Origin: Cymodocea nodosa
Lineage: Eukaryota > Streptophyta > Magnoliopsida > Alismatales > Cymodoceaceae
Reading direction: 5' to 3'
Length of the DNA: 64,000 bases
NCBI GenBank assembly: GCA_036874045.1
Contig: CM072339.1
Location: 8,687,501 to 8,751,500 of the forward strand
Shown: positions 9,566 to 19,233 of the stretch, piece after piece
Position numbering within the stretch: the stretch's first letter is position 1
Layout of the letters: each line of letters begins with the position of its first letter
Made by a program: the position numbers and the translations under genes
The notes under the pieces: model-generated
What the model was told of the DNA's origin: nothing
Seen by the model: the letters and a program-made list of their open reading frames with translations, nothing else
The model's database searches: none

Positions 9566-10796
9566 ATCATCATTATCAGCTTTAGATTGAGATTCTCTAA
9601 AAGAATTTTCATTGAAGCTTACATTGAGGGTTTCTTCAATAGTCCTAGAAGTCTTGTTATATACTCTTTAGGCTTTACTTCTAGTAGAGTAACCTACGAA
9701 AATTCCTTCATCTGATTTGGCTTGAAATTTATCCCTTTTATCCTTAGTATTAAGAACAAAACACTTGCAGCCGAATAGTTTCATATAGGAAATTTTTGGA
9801 ACCCTATTAAACATAATTTCAAAAGGAGTTTTATTAACAAGAGGTCATAAATGACTTCTGTTAATAACATAACAAGTTGTATTTACTACTTCAGCCCAAA
9901 GATTTTGAGGTAACTTATGTTCATTCAACATAGTTCTGGCCATTTCTTGAAGTGATCTATTCTTTCTCTCAACAACACCATTTTGACACGGTGCTCTTGG
10001 AAAAGAAAATCTGTGATCAATGCCATGCTCAGTACAATAATTATCCATTTGATCATTATCAAATTCAGTTCCATGATCACTCCTAAGTTTTTGAATATAG
10101 ACACTCTATTCATTTTGAACAAAATTACAAAATATTTTAAACTTTTCAATAACTTTTGTCTTAGATGCTAGAAAATATACCCAAGTGTATCTAGAGAAGT
10201 CATCTACTAAAACAAATGCATACCGTTTACCACCAAGACTCATGATTCTTGTTGGTCCAAATAGATCCATATGTATAAGTTCTAAGACTCTCTTGCTTGA
10301 AATATTAGTTTTGGATTTAAAAGAGTTTTTCTGAAGTTTACCTAACTCACATGCATCACACATAAAGTCCTTTGAGTATTTAATCTTTGGTAAACCTCTC
10401 ACTAAATGTTTTTTTGATAGTATATGTAACAGTTTCATATTTATGTGCCCAATCCTTCTATGCCACAAATATGCATCACTAGTTTCAACTAACAAACATG
10501 AATTTAAATCAACAGCACTAGAAGGTAAAGATAAAATACATACAAAATCTTTTCTTTTAGCAATAAACTTAATTTCATCTGCATACATTATCTTCAAACA
10601 CTACATAATATCCATTTTCAGTTAGTTTTATGACACTCATCAAATTAAATCCAAGGTTTTCTACATATAGTACATTCGAAATAACACAAGTAGGAGTTAT
10701 TTGAACATTGCCCATAACTATGATTTTATCTTTGCTTTTGTTTCCAAATGTTACACTGCCTTTCATGGTATTTGTAAAATTTTTTAGTAGACTTTT
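9566..10796 (-). pseudogene. Copia A2 protease end and integrase
   Basis: Reading right to left, the protease tail (GSVTFGNKSKDK, NLGFNLMSVIKL) is followed by the pre-integrase zinc region (LWHRRIGHINMKLLH, CDACELGK) and the integrase core with HMDLFGPTR, RSDHG and NGVVERKNRS. A deletion of about 20 nt near 10590, compared with A5, removes the 'CKIIDKNT' stretch and shifts the frame. In-frame stops follow at 10106 and 9845. The region joins the open RT frame at 9565. Confidence 0.85.
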
Positions 10797-11966
10797 CTAT
10801 CCGGTAATGTAACTTGACGCTCCACTGTCCAATATCCATTTTGATGTTGTTTCCTCCTCAGACTCATCTGTCATGAAGCACACATGAGCAACGTCTTCTA
10901 ACTCTTGTTCTCCTTCTGAATGTGAAGATTTTGATGCTGATTCCTCAAATTCAAACTCTTCAGACGTGTCATCCCAAGTGACCTTCAAAGCCTTTTTCTT
11001 GTAAAACTTTTTCTAAGTTTTCTAAGCCATCTTCTTCTGATTTGTCCTACTTTGCTTTTCATTTTTCCTCATAGGACAGTCTAGAGAAAGATGTCCAAGT
11101 TTCTTACAGTTGTAACATACATACTTTCTGGATAAAGAATTCTTGTCATTCAGTGATTTTGACGTTAAGGGTTTATCATTTTTGTTCCTTTGCTGTTTCC
11201 TAGCTTTCCATGCTTTCTTGAATTTCCTAGTCAGCAAAATCAAATCCTCGTTAGAATTAGTAGATATATCAGAATCTGAATTAATTTCGAAGGCTATTTC
11301 TTTCTTCATTTTTAGTTTGTTGTGACTCAATGATTCATTTAATTGAACTTCATAAGTTATTAAGTTTCCTATAAGTTCATTCATAGTATAAACATTTAAA
11401 TCTCGTGATTCCTCAATTGATGTTACTTTCTGAGACCATTTAGAAGTTAGGGATCTGAGAATTTTCCTCACCAAATCCTTCTATTCAAAATTCTTTCCTA
11501 AGTATTTTAAAGAGTTTATGATATCAAGAAATCTGGAAAACTTCTCAGAAATACTTTCATCTTCATGCATCTTAAAGAGTTCATATTTATGAATCAACAT
11601 GTTTATTTTAGTCTCTTTAACTTGAGAAATACCTTCATGTGAAACTTCTAATGCATGCCACACCTCATAAGCAGATTTATATGCTGACACTTTACTAAAC
11701 TGTTCATAACTCAATGCACAAAATAAAATATTTAAGCCCTTGGCATTCAGAGTTTCATTTTCTTTTTTAGTAATTGTCCAAGTATTATAAGGGGTAGTTA
11801 ATGGAGTATATGGTTTAGAAATCATGAACCACAACTTATGATCTATACTTTGAAGAAAAACAGTCATCCTATATTTCCAATATTCAAAATGTATTCCATC
11901 AAATAAAGGAAGACGATTTAGATTTTGGCCTTCATATAAAGAAAAATTACCATTTCCAGTAGTCAT
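10797..11966 (-). pseudogene. Copia A2 gag and protease start
   Basis: Gag starts at ATG 11966-11964, 187 bp after the primer-binding site, with GNGNFSLYEGQNLNRLPLF and the capsid core (FEYWKYRMTVFLQSIDHKLW, NILFCALSYEQF, KINMLIHKYELF). A CCHC zinc knuckle, CYNCKKLGHLSLDC, lies near 11076-11117 and would bind RNA. The protease begins WILDSGASSYITG near 10803-10841. All pieces share one frame, but stops at 11481-11483, 11022-11024 and 10797-10799 break it. Between CFMTDESE and EETTSKW about 1.15 kb of coiled-coil coding sequence present in A5 is missing in frame. Confidence 0.88.
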
Positions 11967-12152
11967 CTTACCTTAGATTTTTCAACCTATTTGATTTTAA
12001 ACAGTCTAAAAACATTAAAACAACTTGAGCCTTAAATCAAGAAAGTTAAATGTATGCTCAGATATTATTTTCTATTTAAAAACAAAGAAGGAAGAATAAG
12101 CAATGATATTAAATAAGTTGGTATCGATTTTATATCAAAGATTATTAACAAA

Positions 12153-12164
12153 GCTATGATACCA
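12153..12164 (-). promoter_or_regulatory. Primer-binding site of A2 (initiator tRNA-Met)
   Basis: On the minus strand this reads TGGTATCATAGC, one mismatch from the TGGTATCAGAGC complement of plant initiator tRNA-Met. It lies two bases inside the LTR end at 12167. Confidence 0.85.
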
Positions 12165-12166
12165 CT

Positions 12167-13392
12167 TGTAGGATCTTATGGCTACACAAGAGGAGGGTGA
12201 ATTGTGTATTTTTAATATTTTCTGAAATATAATTGAAACTTTAAAACTCAAAAAACAAGTCAAGACATTGTTTTCATAAAATCATTTTTATTGAAGGTTT
12301 CAATTACAATATACAATTCAATTCTCCTCAGAAATTGTAGATGCAATTTTATCTCAATACCATGTATCATCTTAACAATTTCATAACTACAAACAGAGAA
12401 AACTAATTTGCGGAATTTAAAACATTTCTCCCTGTTTGAGATCTTTCTTCTTCTTCTTTTTCTTCTTCAACAATTCTTCAGTGACGAATATCTTGTCTCT
12501 ACTTCACTGAATTTGCTTTCTTTTGATACTTTAAATCTTCAATGACATAAATAATATCATTTTCTGCTTCACTGAATTTTCTTCCACTTGAGAGATTTTC
12601 CCCGAAGAGGTGTTTTTGATCCCTGAAAAAGATTTTTCTTTTGGTGTGTAGGGATAGTTTGATCCTTGAAACAATTTTTCTTTTTGTGTGCAAGGATAGT
12701 TTGATCACCGAGAATTCTATGCCTTTTATACTATATCTTCATTTCATGCATATCCTTCATGTTTAATCACTACTAGTTTTCCACTTCTCCACGTCTTTTC
12801 TTTTTCCTTCATCGAAACACACACGTTCTGACCCACGTTTATATTTCGAATTTTCTTTAATCATCAGTCCTGGATCTCTAAAAAATTTCTTGCAAAATAA
12901 ACTTTCTCGTCCAAAATCTTTCATCAAGCGTAATAAGAAGTCGTTACTTTAATGTTAAGTAAACGAGTAACACAAGTATATAAATATAACTTAACGTTTC
13001 TAACTTAACGAGTTCCTCATGTGCCATTTCACGTAACAAGTACTATAGCTAACTCAACGAACTAAATCTGTGGTGTTACGCTAACTCAACGAACCAGCTT
13101 AACCTTTCTTTCAGAAGGTTAAACGATAACTCACCGAAAACAGTTTAAGTTTCGAATAGTTACTGTTGTAAGTCACCAAAAAACACTTTATACCATAAAA
13201 CTAGTGAGACACGTGTCAAGACATGAAAACATGACTTAAGTTACCTTTCGGATAGTTACGACTATAAGTCTCCGAAAAAACTTTAACTCACCGATTCAGT
13301 AACAAACAAATGTTTTTATAATAAAAGTTTTACCACGTGCAAAAATAACAACTTAAGTTTATAACGCTAACTTAACGCATTGCCTTAGTATT
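12167..13392 (-). repeat. 5' LTR of A2, distal part (R/U5 and part of U3)
   Basis: This is the inverse of the copia A LTR, from its terminal TGTAGG (12167) inward. A TATA box (TATAAAAGG on the minus strand, 12722-12730) precedes two copies of a unit of about 42 bp and a GA-rich region. The last five bases (13388-13392, GTATT) are the target duplication of the solo LTR that splits this LTR; the rest continues at 15204. Confidence 0.88.
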
Positions 13393-14609
13393 TGTTGAGT
13401 ATTTTTGTTTTGATGATGTGTGCTGAATGAAAATAATCATATTTGCTCAATTACTATTGCTTGTGAAAAGAAATTAAAATCATCAATTAATACAAAAAAA
13501 GCTTACTGATATAAATATTTGTCTGTATTGGATCTGAAGTTAATATCTAGTCGTTTCATTGCATTAATTTCTCATTTAGCTAAACGTTAAGTTAACATGT
13601 GGTTTTATTGAAAAGCATGATATGTTTTAAAGTTATATCTTCTCTATCATGAACAGTGCACCTTTAGACAACTCGTTAAGTTAGAGTTTTGTTTGTATAG
13701 GGGTCACTTGAGAACTCGTTAAGTTAGAGGCTTAAAGGTTAAAATAGGTCACGTAATAACTCGTTAAGTTAGTGAGTAAAAGAAGAGACGAACTCGTTAA
13801 GTTTGTGTTATACACGTGGTGAAATTATAAGTTACGAATGTTGTATTGTATCACGTGAGGTGCACATGTTTAACTCGTTAAGTTAACATAACTAAACGCG
13901 TTGAGTTGCTATATTGATCACTAAGGCAATGCGTTAAGTTAGCGTTATAAACTTAAGTTGTTATTTTTGCATGTAGTGAAATTCTTAGTATAAAAACATT
14001 TGTTTATTATTGAATCAGTGAGTTAAAGTTTTTCGGAGACTTACAGTCGTAACTATACGAAAGGTAACTTAAGTCATGTTTTCAGGTCTTGACACGTGTC
14101 TCACTAGTTTTATAATATAAAGAGTTTTTTGGTGACTTACATCTGTAACTATCCGAAACTTAAACTATTTTCGATGAGTTATCATTTAACCTTCCGAAAG
14201 AAAGGTTAAGCTGGTTCGTTGAGTTATCATAACACAACGGAGATGGTTCGTTGAGATAGCATAACACCACGGACTTAGTTCGTTGAGTTAGCTACAGTAC
14301 TTGTCACGTGAAATGGTACATGAGGAACTCGTTAAGTTAGAAACGTTAAGTTATATATATATACTTGTGTTACTCGTTTAGTTAACATTAAAGTAACAAC
14401 TTCTTGTTACACTGATGAAAAATTTTTGGATGAGAAATTTTATTTTGCAGGAAATTTTTCAAAGATCAAAGACTGATAATTAAAGGAAATTCGAAATATA
14501 AACATGGGTTAGAACGTGTTTGTTTCGATGAAGGAAAAAGAAAAGACGTGGAGAAGTGGAAAACTGGTAGTGATTAAACATGGAGGATATGCATGAAATG
14601 AAGATACAG

Positions 14610-14618
14610 TATAAAAGG
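14610..14618 (+). promoter_or_regulatory. TATA box of the copia A LTR
   Basis: TATAAAAGG lies in a well-conserved context (atgaaatgaagatacag before, catag after) shared by the copia A LTRs. Equivalent boxes are at 17597-17605, 38147-38155, 39601-39609 and 54955-54963 (+) and 12722-12730 (-). In the A1 3' LTR it is mutated to TGTAAAAGG near 23027. Transcription should start about 30 bp downstream, which places U3 before and R/U5 after. Confidence 0.75.
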
Positions 14619-14633
14619 CATAGAGTTCTCGTT

Positions 14634-14760
14634 GATCAAACCATCCTTGCACACAAAACGAAAAATCTTTTCAAGGATCAAACCATCCTTGCACACAAAA
14701 AGAAAAATCTTGTCAAGGATCAAACCATCCCTGCACACCAAAAAAAAATTCTTTTTCAGG
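14634..14760 (+). repeat. Three tandem units of about 42 bp just after the TATA box
   Basis: Units start at 14634, 14676 and 14718, each 'gatcaaaccatcc(t/c)tgcacac...caaggatc'. Each unit has ATCCTTG ... CAAGGAT arms that can pair. Other copies of the LTR carry two units (near 17620 and 39630) or one (near 38170, 23050, 54980), so the array length varies between copies. Confidence 0.8.
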
Positions 14761-15203
14761 GATCAAAAACACCTTCTCGGGGAAAATCTCTCAAGTGGAA
14801 GAAAATTCAATGAAGCATAAAAAGGTAAGATTTTTGTCACTGAGGATTTGAAGTATCATAAGAAAACAAATTCGGTGAAGTAGAGAAAGACAAGATATTC
14901 GTCACTGAAGAATTGTTGAAGAAGAAAGATCTCAAACAGGGAGAAATGTTTTAAATTCCGCAAATTAGTTTTCTCTATTTGTAGTTATGAAATTGTTTAG
15001 ATGATACATGGTATCGAGATATAATTGCATCTACAATTTCTGAGGAGAATTGAATTGTATATTGTAATTGAAACCTTGAATAAAAATGATTTTATGAAAA
15101 CACTATCTCGACTTGTTTTTGAGATTTAAAGTTTCAATTGTATTTCAGAAAATATTAAAAATACACAATTCACCCCCCTCTTGTGTAGCCATACGATCCT
15201 ACA

Positions 15204-15731
15204 GTATTCAATATAGCAACTCAACGCATTTAGTTATGTTAACTTAAGGAGTTAAGCATGTGCACCTCACGTGATACAATACAACATTCGTAACTTATAA
15301 TTTCACCACGTGTATAACACTAACTTAACGAGTTCGTCTCTTCTTTTCCTCACTAACTTAACGAGTTATCACGTGACTTATTTTAACCTTTAAGCCTCTA
15401 ACTTAACGAGTTCTCACAAGACCTCTATACAAACAAAACTCTAACTTAACGAGTTGTCTAAACGTGCACTATTCAAGATCCAGAAAATATAACTTTAAAA
15501 CATATCATGCTTTTTAATAAAAACACACGTTAACTTAACGTTTAGTTAAATGAGAAATTAATGCAACGAAATGACTAGTTATTAACTTTAGATCCTATAC
15601 AGACAAGTATTTATGCCAGTAAGCTTTTTCTGTATTAATTGATGATTTTAATTTCTTTTCACAAGCAATATTAATTGAGCAAATATGATTATTTTCATTC
15701 AACACACATCATCAAAACAAAATACTCAACA
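15204..15731 (-). repeat. 5' LTR of A2, proximal part (start of U3)
   Basis: This is the inverse of the first 520 bp or so of the copia A LTR, ending ...AATACTCAACA at 15731, which is the LTR's TGTTGAGTATT start. The first five bases are the right copy of the GTATT target repeat. It carries four inverse AACTCGTTAAGTTAG-type motifs. Confidence 0.88.
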
Positions 15732-15736
15732 ACTTA
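15732..15736. repeat. Target-site duplication of A2, right copy (ACTTA)
   Basis: Identical to 6811-6815; the A1 RNase H frame resumes right after it. Confidence 0.92.
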
Positions 15737-16034
15737 GATTCTGTGGATAAGGCAAACTTTAGAAGATTTTGGATTATCTTATGATACAACTGAGTTTTCT
15801 TGTGATAGTAGTTCTGCAATAAATCCTTCCAAAAATCCTGTATTGCATTCTAGAGCAAAGCATATAGAGGTTAGACATCATTTTCTAAGAGATAACGTAA
15901 TTAAAGGAAAATTTAAATTAGGATTTGTGTCTAGTAAAAATCAATTAGTTGATATATTTACCAAACATCTAGTTGAAAATACATTCTGCAACATAAGACT
16001 AAAATTGGGTATTTGTAAGCTATGTGATGTGTAA
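15737..16034 (+). pseudogene. Copia A1 RNase H, 3' end
   Basis: This continues the frame broken at 6815: the residues matching ILWIRQTLEDFG, then CDSSSAIN, SKNPVLHSRAKHIEV, the HHFLRD motif, DIFTKHLVEN and the C-terminus GICKLCDV, with a stop at 16032-16034. The last ~100 codons are open. Joined at the ACTTA site, it shows that A1 pol was colinear before A2 arrived. Confidence 0.88.
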
Positions 16035-16564
16035 AATGCTTAGACTCCACAAAAGATAAATATTATTGATGATGTTGTTTATTTCATAGATATTATATAC
16101 TTATTATACATATATTTGAGTAATATCTAAACTGCTACATAAGATACTATGTATTTATTGTAAAATTATAGTAGTATCTTATTGATTTTAGGTATTTTGT
16201 CAAGTTTAATGGTTTTAAAAATTATAAGTGGAAGTGTAAATGAAAAACTTTAAATACCTCTAAAATCCTAAAAATTTGATTAAGTGATTTTCGTTGAATC
16301 AACGTTGAATTTGACTTGATTGATTAAACTTGTAGAATAATTTATATGTAAATCATATTAAACTACTAATCAAAAGTATGAGCTTATTGATAGTGATTCA
16401 TATTTTCAGTAAAATCATAGACATAAAAATTGTATGAGATTAGTGTTTTATTGCATCTATATTAATGGAATACATATATACTGTGCTTAAAATGAAAAGT
16501 GCTTACAAATTGAAAATCTTTGAGAGTTTATTGATCAATTTGATCAAAAGCCTTTTGTACTTGA
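16035..16564 (+). other. A1 spacer, first part
   Basis: No gene is seen. The sequence after pol aligns by eye with the Gypsy-F tail (about 1170-1690 and 60530-61040): the shared landmarks 'aaacttgtagaat', 'tatgagcttattg' and 'tgagattagtgttttattgcatct' occur in the same order. The final five bases (16560-16564, CTTGA) are the target repeat of the solo LTR that follows. Confidence 0.7.
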
Positions 16565-18163
16565 TGTTGAGTATTTTTGTTTTGATGATGTGTGCTGAAT
16601 GAAAATAACATATTAGCTCAATTACTATTGCTTGTGAAAAGAAATTAAAATCATCAATTAATACAAAAAAAGCTTACTGATATAAATACTTTTCTATATT
16701 GGATCTGAAGTTAAAATCTAGTCGTTTCATTGCATTAATTTCTCATTTAGCTAAACGTTAAGTTAACGTGTGTTTTTATTGAAAAGCATGATATGTTTTA
16801 ATGTTATATCTTATATATCATGAACAATGCACGTTTAGACAACTCGTTAAGTTAGAGTTTTGTTTATATAGAGGTCACGTGAGAACTCGTTAAGTTAGAG
16901 GCTTAAAGGTTAAAATAGGTCACGTGATAACTCGTTAAGTTAGTGAGTAAAAGAAGAGACGAACTCGTTAAGTTTGTTATACACGTGGTGAAATTATAAG
17001 TTACGAATGTTGTATTGTATCACATGAGGTGCACATGTTTAACTCGTTAAGTTAACATAACTAAACGCATTGAGTTGCTATATTGAACACTAAGGCAACG
17101 TGTTAGGTTAGCGTTATAAACTTAAGTTGTTATTTTTTGCACGTGGTAAAATTCTTATTATAAAAACATTTGTTTATTACTGGTTCGTTGAGATATCATA
17201 ACACAATGGAAATGGTTCGTTGAGTTATCATAACACAACGGAGATGGTTCGTTGAGATAGCATAACACCACGGACTTAGTTCGTTGAGTTAGCTATAGTA
17301 CTTGTCACATGAGGAACTCGTTAAGTTAGAAACGTTAAGTTATATATATACTTGTGTTACTCGTTTAGTTGACATTAAAGTAACGACTTCTTATTACACT
17401 AATGAAAAACTTTTGGACGAGAAAGTTTATTTTGCAGGAAATTTTTTAGAGATCCAGGACTGATGATTAAAGAAAATTCAAAATATAAACGTGGGTTAGA
17501 ACGTGTGTGTTTCGATGAAGGAAAAAGAAAAGACGTGGAGAAGTGGAAAACTGGTGGTGGTTAAACGTGAAGGATATGCATGAAATGAAGATACAATATA
17601 AAAGGCATAGAATTCTCGTTGATCAATTTATCCTTGCACACAAAACGAAAAATCTTTTCAAGGATCCAACCATCCCTCCACACCAAAAGAAAAATCTTTT
17701 TCTGGGATCAAAAACACCTCTTCGGGAAAAATCTCTCAAGTGGAAGAAAGTTCAGTGAAGCATAAAAATGTAAGATTTTCGTCACTGAAGATTTGAAATA
17801 TCAGAAGAAAGCAAATTCGGTGAAGCATGAAAAGACAAGATATTCGTCACTGAAGAATTGCTGAAGAAGAAAAAGAAGAAGAAGAAAGATCTCAAATAGG
17901 GAGAAAAGTTTTAAATTCTGCAAATTAGTTTTCTCTATCTGTAGTTATGAAATTGTTTAGATGATACATGGTATCGAAATATAATTGCATCTACAATTTC
18001 TGAGGAGAATTGAATTGTATATTGTAATTGAAACCTTGAATAAAAATGATTTTATGAAAACAATGTCTCGACTTGTTTTTGAGTTTTAAAGTTTCAATTA
18101 TATTTCAGAAAATATTAAAAATACACAATTCACCCCCCTCTTGTGTAGCCATACGATCCTACA
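16565..18163 (+). repeat. Solo copia A LTR in the A1 spacer
   Basis: This is a complete LTR, from TGTTGAGTATT to GATCCTACA, 1599 bp, flanked by perfect CTTGA repeats (16560-16564 and 18164-18168) and with no internal region. Excising it restores the spacer sequence 'gtacttgagtagataggtatg' seen uninterrupted near 61038. It has a TATA box at 17597-17605, two 42 bp units and a GAA-rich tract near 17860-17890. Confidence 0.93.
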
Positions 18164-19233
18164 CTTGAGTAGATAGGTATGTAAGGATTATTATTCTGAA
18201 AAATGACTCTTTAAATTTGGTAACCTATGGTCTTGATCAGACTTGGGATTGTTGACTAAAAGCTCATTACTCGGGTACATTAGAAAGCTCTTGTATGATT
18301 CAAGTTTTTCAAACTAACTTTTAAAGAAAATTATCAATATTTACTATTTTAAAAAAAATTAAAATAAAAATAATAAAAAAATTATTTCATTAACTACAAA
18401 TATCTTTGAATCGAATATAGTTTCTACCAATATGACTGCTGATTTATTGAATCAACCTTAGTACTTTTGAAAATGTTTATTTGAGATACATTCTTTTATT
18501 CTCCTTGAGTTAATCATATTAAGTTTAAAGGTATGTTTTGATTCATATACGGTTGGAGTTGATTTTGGAAATCATTCTTAATGAATTCAGGATAACGGAA
18601 GTTTCTGAAAAGAAAATTTAAAGTATAGTTATACTTAACATCTATTTCTATACAAGTATATTTTGTATGTTATTGAATATATTTGAAGTATATTTGTAGG
18701 GGGAGGAATAACAATGTCCAAAACAGATTAATATAATTTAGAATATAAATCTTGGTCAATCTAAGTTTAGTCCTCTTAAGATCTTAATGAAACAATTTAA
18801 AAGACAAACAAACTATTTTAGATTCATAGAAAGAGCATATTAAAATAGTTTACAATGTTCTCAAGATGATGTTATATATGATAAGTTTAGCTTGTGTGTT
18901 GTCTTCGGAAGGTTTCAGTTGAAAGCATCCAAAACTTATTTTTGGTAAAGTGTACTAACTAAATGTTATGTTATATAAGGTAAAGTGTAAAACTGCCTCT
19001 AGACAGTGTTTTACTCGTTAGGTTAGTTAACTCAATGAGTTATGCTTAAATATTGTGGGTATCTTGATTGAATAAACTATATTCAATATTCATTTAAAAT
19101 ATAAACCCGACTACTATACACGTTGAGTTAGTCGCCTAAAACCCTACTTAAACACTTATTCTACTAGCACTTAGGTTATTCGTAAACTTTGTCTGAAAAT
19201 CTTTCCCGCTTGTTGCTATTACATCCTACGACG
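18164..19233 (+). other. A1 spacer, second part, with a purine tract
   Basis: No gene is seen. From 18169 to about 18710 it follows the Gypsy-F tail (1700-2330), ending in a purine tract, gggggagga, at 18699-18707. The last part (18720-19233) is the accessory-ORF leader, also found inverted at 49690-50160 and 6900-7380. Motifs of the AACTCGTTAGGTTAG type occur near 19012-19035. Confidence 0.65.

Larger units (their letters stand above)
13393..15203 (+). repeat. Solo copia A LTR, nested in the A2 LTR in opposite orientation
   Basis: This is a complete LTR, from TGTTGAGTAT to GATCCTACA, 1811 bp, with no internal sequence. The target repeats GTATT at 13388-13392 and 15204-15208 are perfect. It inserted into an LTR of its own family, head-to-head. 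It contains repeated AACTCGTTAAGTTAG motifs, a TATA box at 14610-14618 and three tandem 42 bp units after it. The ORF at 14580-14813 runs across the TATA box and is not a gene. Confidence 0.93.
6816..15731 (-). mobile_element. Copia element A2 (reverse), nested in A1
   Basis: This is a reverse-strand SIRE-like copia element bounded by LTR ends (TGTAGG at 6816; CTCAACA ending 15731) and by ACTTA duplications. In sense order: 5' LTR (15731 to 12167, split by a solo LTR), primer-binding site, gag, protease, integrase, reverse transcriptase-RNase H, spacer, then only 67 bp of 3' LTR. The accessory ORF, polypurine tract and most of the 3' LTR are gone, although the outermost bases and target repeats survive. 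The loss is therefore an internal deletion. Confidence 0.92.

Noticed and set aside
12153..12164. tRNA gene
   Set aside because: Only the 12-base primer-binding complement of tRNA-Met is present; no cloverleaf can be drawn around it. The same holds at 29282, 33326 and 40170.
14580..14813. Similar small ORFs in LTRs (also 17543-17758 and 39571-39762), beginning near DMHEMKIQYKRHR
   Set aside because: They span the TATA box and the 42 bp repeat, so they would not be on the element transcript. Their likeness only reflects LTR homology.
13393..15203. 5' LTR of a full forward element
   Set aside because: No primer-binding site or gag follows, and perfect GTATT repeats flank it, so it is a solo LTR.
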